Shown: piece after piece, positions 1 through 12,200 of the stretch | Position numbering within the stretch: position 1 is the stretch's first letter | Layout of the letters: every line of letters begins with the position of its first letter | Source of the DNA: Channa striata | Taxonomy: Eukaryota > Chordata > Actinopteri > Anabantiformes > Channidae | Assembly (NCBI GenBank): GCA_033026295.1 | Contig: CM065173.1 | Span: 14,818,517 to 14,882,516, forward strand | Reading direction: 5' to 3' | Length of the DNA stretch: 64,000 nucleotides | Program-made: the position numbers and the translations under genes | The notes under the pieces: generated by a model | Database searches by the model: none | The model's input: the letters and a program-made list of their open reading frames with translations, nothing else | Told to the model about the DNA's origin: nothing

Positions 1-253
1 ATGTCATTTAAGGTATATTGCATTTGTAGACTATTAAGCATATAAACAAAAATTCTATTTTGTATTTACACCAAACTATGCTGTAATGAAGTTTGTTTTT
101 TGAATTGATCAAATATTAACTTAGCACGCACTCTGCAAGTAAAGTGAGCAACTAATTAGGGAATTCTTTCTTTGTAAATTAAATTCATGGCTATATAGAG
201 AGACACAAGATGGCTATTAAGGAAATTTATCAAATGACTGATATCTCAATTAA

Positions 254-288
254 GCTCCAAATACTAATAGAGTATTAGTATTTGGAGC
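254..288. repeat. Perfect inverted repeat (16-bp arms, 3-nt loop)
   Basis: The arm GCTCCAAATACTAATA is followed by GAG and then by its exact reverse complement. It is isolated from any gene and AT-rich. It may be a remnant of a palindromic transposon or a hairpin of a small RNA; nothing in the sequence decides. Confidence 0.8.
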
Positions 289-2313
289 AAATACAGCCAA
301 CAAATCTGTAAATCCATGGCTGTGTTTTCAATGAAATTAATTTGCAACGCTATTTAGGACTAAAATAAACTTTTCTTATAGTATCTGTTTTATTTTTCCG
401 TAACAACTGTTATCAATTTTAAAGGTTGACTGAAATTCAGTGTTTTGAGGAAAAAATGTTAATCCGTGTAGATTTTGACTCAAAAGTTGACCTGACTCCT
501 GGAAGAAGAGAAAAGATACCAACAAGTATTGAGTCAAATGTGCAGCACATAAAAATCTAATCTGTATACAGTATAAAACTTCTAAGTAAAACTTTATTTT
601 CTGCCACATTGCTGACAAGAAATCAACAGATTAACTTTTCAGACTTTAAATTAATTTGCTTTTTAATCATGCACAAGATCTCAGTTCTGAGGTTCATGTT
701 AGTTTTTGAAGCTCCTGATAGTACAAACGTGTATAAGCAGCGGGACAAAGTCGAAAGGTGAAAAAGGTAGCAAAGGTTTCTTTGGTCTACTCTTAAATTG
801 CTTTATGGCTCTTTCTTGCAAAACATGGGATTTAAGGGTCAAAGCTTAATCGGGTGCATATGAAACAATGGACATTTCATGTACATCTGTCCACACCCAC
901 ATCAGTGCTTGCATGTAAAAGGTGAATTCTGATGGCCTAAAGGCCAAACTTTTTTGCTGGGATGGCACTTTCAACTCTTATCGTACTGAGTAAATTATCT
1001 TGATTTACTGGTGCCATGAAGGTGAAACATAATCTTACAAGCAGTAAAAACCAAGATCAGGAGACATGAGGCTAGAAGATGTTTTATTGAGCCTTTATTA
1101 GGTGTGGGTGGTATCATCACATGAGAGTTTGGTCAGAAAATCTACAGTAAAACAATTAGAATGCATGCAGTAATTAAAGCCAAACCAAAAGAGGGCAGCA
1201 TTATTTCATATGTGTGAAGCTTCTAACACACCTGTGCCACGTAAGTCAAGCCTGTGGTATTATGTAATTTCTACCTCTGAACTATTGATGGGATATGGGA
1301 GTTTCAGGGGTCTGTAACATTGATCATATGATTTAAGTCTCTAGGGGATTGGAACAATTCAAACACTCACATATCACAGATATCAAATGACAAAGCATGT
1401 TTACTGCATTTCATTTAGTGGGTCTGTACCTCTATTGACCGCAATGACAATGAAGCAGAATATAATTTTAACTAATATACCCTGCATTTAAATGTCAAAA
1501 ATCACATTGTATTTTTTAACCACAATTCTTAAATTTTCATAAGCACGTGAAGTAACCTTTTGTCTCACGAAAAGCAAGTTGCTTTTGTTTTAAAATAGTA
1601 CAGCTAATACTGCGATGAAATGAAATTTCTCATGGCTTTCCATTGCTACCAGCTGTGCTGTTTCTATGGGTCTCACCAGCTGTAACAGCATCTCCATATG
1701 GAAAAACTCTGGCTTCCAGTGGAGCTGCTGTTATCTGTGGAGGGACACCTCTTGTCACCGAAAAACTTTTGGGACTTTACAACTTACAAGTGATAGATTT
1801 GACTATCAAATGTTATTGTTTTCCATTCAGTTTTAATGCAATGCTCATTTATGTGCAAGTCTCTCTTTGTAATAAAATAAAACTGATCAGGAATTCCTGT
1901 TTTTTGTCATACTATTTGAACAGAGAAAAAGGTGTGTATGTGTGTTCTTGTATTTCTTAGGTATTTAGGGGGGGAAAGTGTTTTCCTAACTGAGATGGAA
2001 TATTTGGGTAAAATAAGGACATTTTTGATGGTTAGGATTAAGGCTAGGTTAAGGGAAATGCATTATCTTAGGGAAAGTCCTAACAAAAACAGAAAAATGA
2101 ACATGTGAGTGTTATGTACCTGCAATTTGATATAGCTATCTAAAATTAAAATCAAAACCAAAACTACATGTAAAAATAAAAGCAACATTTCCAAAAAATG
2201 ATCAAAAGTGACTAAGAGTTTCCCATACTAAATAATGAATAAAGTAAATGAAAATTTTTTAAATACCCAAAGGGCCCAATGCATCATCTGCCAAAAATGT
2301 TAGAACCGCCTCT

Positions 2314-2438
2314 TGTCCTAATGCACTCCAGTGAGACTCCACCACCCACTATGAACACAGAAGCAGAATTCATAGCAGAGCAGCTGTATTGGATTGCATT
2401 AGATTTTACAGGTGTACCTGATAAAGGGACCAATGAGT
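2314..2438 (-). repeat. Dispersed repeat family, copy A (reverse)
   Basis: On the minus strand this reads TATCAGGTACACCTGTAAAA, then the shared block CAATCCAATACAGC and CTCTGC.ATGAATTC, then an AGTGGGTGGTGGAG block. The same modules in the same order occur at 23583-23645, 40568-40742 and 52112-52258. It looks like a non-autonomous element; no coding capacity is seen. Confidence 0.7.
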
Positions 2439-2799
2439 ATATATTACAAGAATAGTATGAACTTCTTGTGCGTGTTGCCAGTAGAATGACAAGATTATAT
2501 TTGATTAAACATGTAAAAGGATATTGGTTATAAGGCCATGTCAAGTGTTTGATTACAACGCTGATCTCAAACAGAAGAGTAGATCTGAATCAACCCAAGA
2601 AATCAATATGGTACAATATGGTAACAATATGGTTTTGAATACCAGCAGTCAATAAATACATTTTGTTTTAAATAATGAATAGTATTTATATATAAGTAGT
2701 ATTGTAAAGAATATTTCGATATGAAAACATTTTTGACTAACTGAGAACTTTAGAGCTGGGAGTGGTACATACATCTCTCAGTGCTGAGTGGCTGTCAGC

Positions 2800-3264
2800 G
2801 TTGACACTTTTATTGTGAAACGGAGGCTTCCGGCCGGTGTCAGCGTGCCACCCTTCTTTGGTGATGTTCAAATGGCAACCGGTTGCTACGTGACACAGCT
2901 AGCTAACTAACTAACCACTAACAGTAGTGAGTTGTTGCGGGTTTATAGTCGCAGTTGTGCAGCGTTTGACGATATCTCCCTCCGTACTCCTACATATTAA
3001 TGTTGGAGTGCAGCTGGCTAGTCTACGTTAGCCGACGTCAGCTGAAGAGGAGTCCTGCCCCGACGACTGTGCAACGCGCAGTGTGTGGCTAGCTAGCTAA
3101 GAGGAGGGTGGGGATAAAAACTTCCAAGACCTCGCCCAGCCGTTGCTTCACATTAGCAGGCAGCTACTCGTTTGACGGTGTGAGAGATCCACACCACCGA
3201 GCCAGAAAACCATTCAAGGGGAGACCGACGCAGCGCTGTCAACTGAGGGTAACGGGCAGTAATC
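2800..3264 (+). promoter_or_regulatory. ehd1: ehd1 promoter and 5' UTR region
   Basis: GC and CpG content rises sharply from about 2820 relative to the AT-rich flank, and the rise continues into the first coding exon, as expected for a CpG-type housekeeping promoter. The ATG at 3265 has an upstream in-frame open stretch but no conserved residues before it, so this region is taken as promoter plus 5' UTR. No TATA box is evident and the transcription start cannot be placed. Confidence 0.5.
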
Positions 3265-6200
3265 ATGTTCCGAAAAAACTTGAAGAAGGACCCGGAGCTG
3301 TTCCAGAACGTGTCGGAGGGGCTGCGGCGGCTTTACCGGAACAAACTATTCCCACTGGAGGACACGTATCGATTCCACGACTTTCACTCGCCTGCCCTCG
3401 AAGATGCCGACTTCGACAACAAGCCCATGGTCCTCCTGGTGGGTCAGTACTCCACCGGGAAGACCACGTTCATCCGGCACCTCATGGAGCAGGACTTCCC
3501 CGGTATGCGGATTGGCCCCGAGCCGACCACAGACTCTTTCATCGCCGTGATGCATGGCGAGCAGGAGGGCGTGATACCCGGTAACGCTCTGGTTGTCGAT
3601 CCGAAGAAGCCCTTCCGCAAACTCAACGCATTCGGCAACGCGTTCCTCAACAGGTAACGTCAGCGCCGAGTCCCCTGAGCGGGTTAAGGAGCTTACGCTG
3701 AGCAATGTGAAAAATGTGCTAAACGAGAATTATAGGAGCTGGAAGGGCATCGGTCAGGTAAAGGTAGAGGCCGGTTATTAATGTGTGTATGAAACTGATA
3801 TACACGTCATTAGTTAATTCAGCTGTGGTAGGAGACGTGTCACGACATCACCCATAATTTAAACGCTCTCTCCACCAGTCCTGACAAGTACCGCACGTTT
3901 TCAAAGTTAATGCAATATGCTGTTGCACAATCCTCCAACAGAACGACATCTTTGTGTGGATTTTTGTTCCTTTTGTTATCCTGACAAAATGCCGGTGTTC
4001 AGTTTCACTAGCAAGTTGGAGGTGACAGTCTATGGAAAGCAAAGGGCATGAAGGTGTTTTCCAGCACATTATCATTTCCCTTTCGGTTTGGACCACTGCA
4101 TGTTTCTCAAATCATCTGGTGGAGTCACTTGTGACAAAGCGTTTTATCAAGATGTCACAGTATCGCCTCTTGAAGATAAAAATAGTTAGAAGTGATGTCG
4201 CAAAGTAGGAAGTTGACCTTGTCCTGTCCTCAGGTGTCTTTGCCACAAGCTGAAAACCCCTAGCTGTGTCACTGTTACTACGTGAGTAAGTAGGCAGCTC
4301 CCTTATTTCACTACGAGTGAGCATGATGAAATCTTATCAAAAAGGGTTAAAGGTTTGTGACAGTATATCTCTTGAAGTACTGCTGAATTGAGTCAGCTGT
4401 TGTTTTGCTAGGGTTAAAAGTTGCGTTATAGTGTTATTAGTTATATAGTTTATTAGAATTTAATGTTGCTAATGGCCTACACATTCAGAAGCACAAGATG
4501 TGTTCGTAATAAGGTTTTATGAATCACCCAGAGTGACACTGATGTCTGGTATTCAGGCAAAGAAAAGATATCCTGATGGGGAAAAAACAAGTATTACTTA
4601 GGATGGGTTTTCACTAGTCAGTGCAAGAGTGGAATAGCTAACATCCAGCGATAATAGAAAAAAGCAAACTGAAGGGCAGAAGAGAAAGTGAAACAAAAAA
4701 TGATATCCAGAGAAAATGTGGTAGGCAGTGGGTTTTTAACCAATGAAAGAAGTAGTGAGCCAGAGTGACACTGCTAAAACATCTCAATCCAGTCTATTGT
4801 GTGGATTTACGATGACATCAAATGGCTAACGTGATGGTGTCACTTCCGGTAGAGGATATGGGGTTTTCCCCGTTTCTTTACAGTAGCCAGTGTGATGTTA
4901 CCCTGCAAACAGATGGGCAAATAATAAATAAACAAATGACTAATATGGGAACAGTCATGATTCATATAATCAGGTGGGACCTACAGCCATGGGCTTTATA
5001 CAAACACTTAGGCTGACAATTCCCAGATAGGTCTATTTCCCGTTATCCATGGAGAACTCTTTTCCTCTATTACACTGAGTGTTTGCTTTATCTTGCATAA
5101 GTATGGACATGTGCCAATGACACAAGTCAAACTGTGAAAAGTAAAATCATTCATTTAGTTAATACTGAAGAAGATTGGGGGGTGGTATCCTTCACAGGCA
5201 ACAATTCACTCCTCTGGAGTTTATAAGAGACTTGAGGGGAAACCAGATAAGATTGTATATAAACAAAGGCTATTGTCCATTGTAGCATCGTTTGTGCAAC
5301 TGTTGGACACAGTCCTGTGGTATCATGGACCTGTGGTTTTCCATTTTCCCTTCAGGAGACCACAATTGTTTTGATTGACCTTCACCTACAGGTGGTTGAA
5401 TGTATTTTTACTTATAAAACAAGAAATGTGAAATCAAGGTTGACAATTTTTTTTGAGTGACATGAGGTAGAAGAGACTGTGATGGCATTTCTGCCACTTA
5501 GCTTTTCAAACATAGTCATTCAACCTGTGGATTAGCTTTTAAATACCAGGCTCAGATGAGTCTTATCTTGAATATAACCAGTTATTTATGAAGACTGTAA
5601 ACAGAAATCAGTCATGGGATTCTCTCACCTACAGTTTGTTCACAGGTCTGGCAAAGTCGCAAGGCAAAAAGGTGGTGTCTTCTCGCTTACCGATTTTTCA
5701 CCAGTTTTTCCATTTGTGGTTTGTAGCCGTCTGGTTCCAGAGATTTGCCCTCTGCTCGTGTAGGTGTTTTGTACCAAATGTTTCTGTGAGTGGAAATCGG
5801 TACGTGTCGTACACCTCCAGATAAACCTGTATATTTTGTAGCTTGTTTCCTTTAACTGAAAGGCCACTGCAGTCAGAAGGCCCCAGTGTATGTGCTCGTG
5901 CTCTAGCCATTAGCCAGTTGAACCAGAGTCAGCAAAGTTTAGGTTCCGCCATGGCCGACCCCAGCCCACACTGTCCTGTTATTCCAGGACGCTGACTCTG
6001 CACTTTGCTGAGATAGGGGCTGACATCTGACATAGAGGCTGACATTGCCGGACAGAGCACATAACAAATAAATACGCACAAGCGTATTTGTGGACGTTAA
6101 CCTTATGTAATTTAAAGATGATTTATTTTTGCTTGCACGCACACACGCACACAGTAAGATTTTAGAGGAAGCTAATATGAAAAATGATACAGTTGTATCC

Positions 6201-9200
6201 TCCCTTTCCACATCCACAGTGTTAGCAAGTCCCTGTTTCCTCTTCTCTACAGGAAGTTGAGGTTACTATGTTAGGGAAGTTCAAAGATCAAGATGTGGGA
6301 CAGAAGAGAAGAGAATGACCTTCTATTATAATAAAAATAATAATAGATTTTTGTTAGAAGCACCTTTCAAAACATTCCAGGACTCTGTACAAGCAATTAA
6401 CAAACAGGACAGGCATGTGTTTTCAAGTTAAACCAGGCCTTTATGCCAGATCACCTATCAAGACACATCAAACCAAGAATGGCTCAAATACTTTTAGGAT
6501 CCTGGGCCCCCAGGCCTCGTAGGGTCCTCTGTTTCAAAGAATTCCAGCTTGAGTTCATGTGAGCATTTTTCCTCTGAGCTCTCTGTGGAAATTTTTTCGG
6601 ATAAATGGTTAAATTTATTATTTGAGCTACAATTCCAACTGGATATCATATGCCATCAGCTTTAAGAGGAAAGGGAAAAACCTGCATGCCTGTTATCTTT
6701 GGCATTTGTCATTATTATTGTAATAGAATACCATATATAAGATTCCTATGTAGTCATTCTCTGATATTTCTTTGACTTGTTCTTTGTCCTTGGATTTTTC
6801 CTTTTCCCTCCCTGCATGTGGTATGAGACCTCTGTTAGGGTCTGTGGTGTGTCTGACCTCAGTGTGGTTGTTGCAGGAATGTTAAAGCATAGTTCTCCTG
6901 GTCTTGTGACCTGGTCCCTCTGAGCTCATATTGTAGTATAAGTTTAAATTGAGTCAAAAACCAGCAGAGCGAGAAGGAGTACTATGAGTTGTGGGGTGTC
7001 CTAACAATTCCCTTCTTTGTTGAGTGTGACACGGGAGTTTATGGTAAACCACTCATCCTTTCTCATGCTTTATCGGTGTTTGTGTATGTGTCTTGGTTGG
7101 ATTTCTGTTTGAGAGTAAACATAAATGAGCCCATTGTCTGATGACTTATGACGCATCAGGAATGACCTAGGACTACAATTAATAAATTATAACGTGTTGC
7201 CCTATTGTCTCCCCAGCATTATCACATAAATAAAGGCCTCCTACAAGAAAGTTCTCTACACTGTTTGGTAAATGTAACCTTTTAAATCTGCGGTAAACAC
7301 ACAACATTAAATCAAGGTCTGCAATTGGTATTATTTTCAGATTGATTAATGTGCCTAGTATGCCTTTGGTAAATGTTTTGGTGTATAAATGTTAGAAAAT
7401 GGGAAAAGATCCATCGAAATTTGCCAATATGATACCGCCTAAGTCCCAAAAGTAAATATATTACATTCACTTTAAGGCAAAAAAAAATCACAAATCTCTA
7501 TTTAATAAGTTCAAACCATTAAATATTTTTCATTTTAAGGCGTTTTTGTTTTGCATTGATTTAAACAATAAATTGCCTCATAAAGTTGGCTATTAAATTT
7601 TGAACCAAAGGTGTAAAAAATTAAAGTAGGTTGTATTAGTTAAATTTAATACCAGGTATCTAATGTGTTGTCTATAATAACCTGTTCTTTATTTGAATTT
7701 ACCTCCTATAATCTAAAAAGTCAGTCTGTGAGACTAGCTCCCATCTGAACTTCCATTTTACATTATCACCTGTTGCTATATTGTACTTCCAATTATGCTG
7801 TTGCACTAATGTTACTGCCTAAAAGCAAGAAGGTTGTTATTGAAGAGCTACAGAAAAATGTCGGTTTAAGGCCAAGCTTATGTAAGACACTCACCTGACT
7901 GGTTTTTATGTGACTCTCACCCCCATGTCTCATACTCTTTACACATCCTGTTGACTTTTTCTCTCTCATGTGCCATGTACTCTCCGCTGTCTCACTCCTG
8001 TGTTTTCTTGACAGGTTCATGTGTGCCCAGTTGCCAAACCCTGTCCTGGAGAGCATCAGTATCATAGACACTCCTGGAATCCTTTCTGGGGAGAAACAGA
8101 GAATAAGCAGAGGTGCTCTACTCACTTAATTATTCACTCATAGTATTTTGTTAACACAGAATGTGTTCTTTATTATAATCAGAATGTCTTGCACACATGC
8201 ATAACAAACAGTAATCAAACAGTAAGTTACAGTTTCACATATTAAAAGGAATCTAAACTAAACAGCCTATATACTTTTTTTTTTCCCCTAAGTCTCCCTT
8301 AGGTATTTCTGTTTGGCACGCACTCGACTAAGTCAACCATAACGCTCTCGCTCAAAGTGCTGTCATACACGTATTTAACTCTTAACATCCTCAAGTCCAA
8401 GTGTAACCAAACAGGTCATGTAAATGTGATGGAAACTTCTACAGCTTGACAGTGGCAAGGAGGATAATATAAAGTGTTTTAAAGTTCATTTCCTGTATCC
8501 ATTTTTGTGGTTTTATATGTCACCCTCCTCTTTTGTTCACACCATTCTTTTTTGTTTCTGTTTCTGTTTTCAAATTTCAAGTTAAAGAGATCGACTTAAC
8601 AACAGTAACTAGAAACATTTGCTCCATGTATGACTTTTTTGTCATTGTCCACACCCCCTCTGTTTGTCTTTGATGCATCATTTATCTTTTTATATCTCAG
8701 TCATTTCCCTATGCCCTGGAAAAAAAATGATATTATATTTTTATCTATTTCTCCCTATGCCTCAACAATGCTGTGACCTGCTGGGTCACGTACAAATTTG
8801 CCTCATACACAGTTTTTCTTTTACTTTTCATGATGCTGCAGAACACAGCTTCTGCTTTTTTTCTACCTGATTTCAGCCCATTTAAGAGGAAGTGCACTTA
8901 CAGGCAATAGAGTTTTGTGTAGTATAAGGAAAGGAAGTGGAGTAAAAATGGCAAGTGTAGAGTTTCCCAAGCCTGCCTTCCTTCTTAACCGCCTGTACAG
9001 TATGTGATGTGCACAGAGCACACACACACACAGTCAATCTGGTCTTTATTATTACGTCTGATTTCTCACAAGACACAGCAAAAAGAAAAAGAGAGAAGCA
9101 TTACCGTAAAGATAATGACAGTAATTTAAAGCATTTATTGAGCAAAAGTTCCAAACATGATTTGGTAAGAGCTTTGCTGTTTGGGAATTTTTTGCCTTGT

Positions 9201-12200
9201 TGCTCTTTTTTATATAGCTGCTAAATTTATATCTTTGAGATTTTGACATTTGACATTTTGTAGGTTAAAAGACAAAGAAAGATCAAAGTAATGACAGTAA
9301 ATAGTGTAAATTACAACCAAAAGTTGTGTGGGTGTGTTTGTGTGGGTGTGTGTGGTGAGAGAGCACAGGACCAGACAAAAACTGATGCCTCATACTTCAA
9401 CAAAATATTGTTTTACTACATTCATGGTTATGCATTTTTGGTCTGAAAGACTCATGTATTTATTCCCTTTCTTAAACAAACACTGTCTCACACACAAACA
9501 CAGACTCACACAGTCATACTTTCTTACACATGTCATTCTCTGCTCTGTTTCTGTATAAACATAGTACTGTACTACCCAGACATACTGTACTGTACTGTAC
9601 TGTTTCATACATAAACAGAGCTGATTGGATTGTGCACCTCAAGTGTGTGTGTGGGCGAGTGTGTGTGAACTACTCAGACGTATATCAAGCTTGAACTATG
9701 CTACTGGAAGCTGCTATTATATCAGAATTTCCCTCTGTTTGATAATGTGCTAACAACATCCACCTGTGACTCCCCAGACATCAGAGCTGAATATTTCTAT
9801 ATTCTTAATGTGGGGGAGCGATTAGTCATTAGCAATTAGTGTTTCTTTTCCCCACCCCCATCTCCTCAAGTGACAGAAATTCTTCACACTTAATTGTAGA
9901 CATAAATACTTCAACAGACACATACTTAAAAGTGCTATGCAATCAGAAACAATCAAATAATGTGGCCCATTCATGGATTCCAAGCATTTTCATTGCATAA
10001 TGTTTCGATTTATCCAGAAAGTATGATGTACTGCTTGTTTCTGCTTGGGTCTTTCCCATAGTGCTTGCTGATGACACTCTAGTAACACTCTAGTATCTTT
10101 ATGGTGAATATGTAGCTGAAGCCAACAGCTGGTTAGCCCAGTTTAGCATAAAAACATTACCCAAGGGCCACCATCTTTTCATTTTCTTATTTTTTTTTAA
10201 ACAAGAAACAACTCAACTGCCTGTTCTGATGATATGGATCTAAAATTGGCACATAGTTTTTAGCCTTGTCCATATTTGTCATGAGTTTCTAAGTGTGTCC
10301 CAGGATATCTACCGTATTTTTCGGACCATAAGCCGCTACTTTTTTCCGACGTTTTGAACCATGCGGCTTTTACAGAGATGCGGCTTTTCTATGAATTTTT
10401 CTGCAGCCCTCAGATGGGCGCTGTAGATGGAAGTCAGTGCAAACAAAAAAGCGCCAGTTTTTATTCTTAGCGCATGCAACCCAAGACGGACACCAGCAAA
10501 CATCAGCACTTTTACTGCCGTGTTACAGGCACCATTCAGGTTCAGGTGTATGAATAAAGACTTATGGTACAAAATCTTTTGTTGAGCGCAGCAACTCCTG
10601 CGTAATTCGTGAAGAATAAGAGACGTCTTCTCCTTTGGCTATGGAACAAGCCGTTTAATTATAACAAGGACGTTTTTGTCGGCTCTGTACATTCGACATG
10701 TGTTATACCAGCCACACATACACGTAAACGCACTCTTTACCGTAATGCCGGTAAAACAGCGCACAGAACATCCTCATGCCTACTGTGAACAATGAGTAGG
10801 AGCGCATACAACAGATATTATTTCTCAGCCTGGATATTGGCGGCTTATAGTCCGATGCGGTTTATATGTGACAAAATATATATTTCTTTTAAATTTTAGC
10901 GGGGGCGGCTTAAATTTAGGTGCGCTCTATAGTCCAGAATTTACGGTATGTGTATGGTAGACACATAGTTGTTAATGCCATGTGTTATGTGCAGCTGTCT
11001 CTCTGTCTGTTTTCCTGACGAGTGTGTCATAATGAGTATGTCACTTTCAGGAGGATCTTAGCCTTAAAATATTCTACTTTTATTCCCATCTACCTCCATG
11101 CACACAGACTTCTTTTAGTGAGGGTATTTTCCAGTTACCATCCCCTGTGTCCGTCTCTTATTACACCATGGTTTTTCTTTCAGTTTAACTCACTTGGACT
11201 TTCTCTTTTTTGCTCACTCTGTCTTTATCTCTCTTCACATATATAGATGTCTGATTTTGTGTCTGTATGACATCTGCCATTAGATATACATTCACAGACA
11301 CAAAAGCCAACAATGTGGAATGTCTGTGCAGCAGATCTGGCACGGACTGTTCAGCAGCTGACATGAACTTTTAGACCATCTGCATTCTTCTCTGATCAGA
11401 TGACGCACATGCTTTGATCAAAACCATAACTCTCTCTTTCTCACTGCCTCTGCATCTCGTCTTGGCAAAGGAAACCCAGGAAATAAGCCTGTTTTTATAT
11501 CATTTGAGTTGACCCATCTTATTCAAATAATCAAAAAAAATAATAGTGCAGAACACTTTTATACTGAGGGAGTGACACAAATCTTTTCACAGCACGACCC
11601 ACTACGTTTCTTGTTACTGTAAATACACATGCAGCATTTTATCAGAACACTTGTATATACTGTCTGACTGAAGTGTCTTATTGCTTCCTTTTTATTTTTC
11701 ATTACTGGCAAGTTGGTTTTTGAACATAGTCACTGATAGAGGTCATGTGAAGCAAAACTGACACATGCTGTACATTGACAAACCAAGTTTTTCCAAAAGC
11801 CAACAGGCTTGAATGATTTTTATCTTTATACCTGTCTCTGTCCTCTCAATAAAAGCTAGTTACTGGTTAACCTGGGAAAACAGCCCCTTATCTAAACATT
11901 GTTGGATCAACACAGGTTGGAATATGAACGTAAACCCCAAATTTAAACCTTCTCCAACACACATGTTATTGACTGATTTGAGCAACTAATTGTTTGTTGG
12001 ATTGAACCCTTCCACTGACAGCTCACTAGGCTGCTCGGTGGACTATCTGTAAACATACTTCTCACTTTGTCAGCTTTTATGACATGATGAGAAAAGCAGA
12101 CTGCAACTTTGGCTGTTTTCATTATTGGTTAATCTGAAGATTATTTTTTACTTAATGTATTAACTGTATGACCTAGAAAACTTCAAAATTATGTTTTGTA

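Larger units (their letters stand above)
1..2750. other. 5' flank, no firm gene
   Basis: AT-rich non-coding DNA. The reading frame at 1643-1960 (+) is open for about 105 codons and is followed in the same stretch by AATAAAATAAAA (near 1871), so it could be the end of a transcript from the left, but I recognise no protein in it and its codons become AT-rich half way. A perfect hairpin lies at 254-288 and a reverse-oriented dispersed repeat at 2314-2438 (listed separately). Nothing else supportable. Confidence 0.5.

Noticed and set aside
3108..3584. 158-codon plus-strand frame over ehd1 exon 1, and minus frames at 3346-3705
   Set aside because: They overlap the conserved EHD1 coding frame and have no family match; open only because of GC-rich codons.
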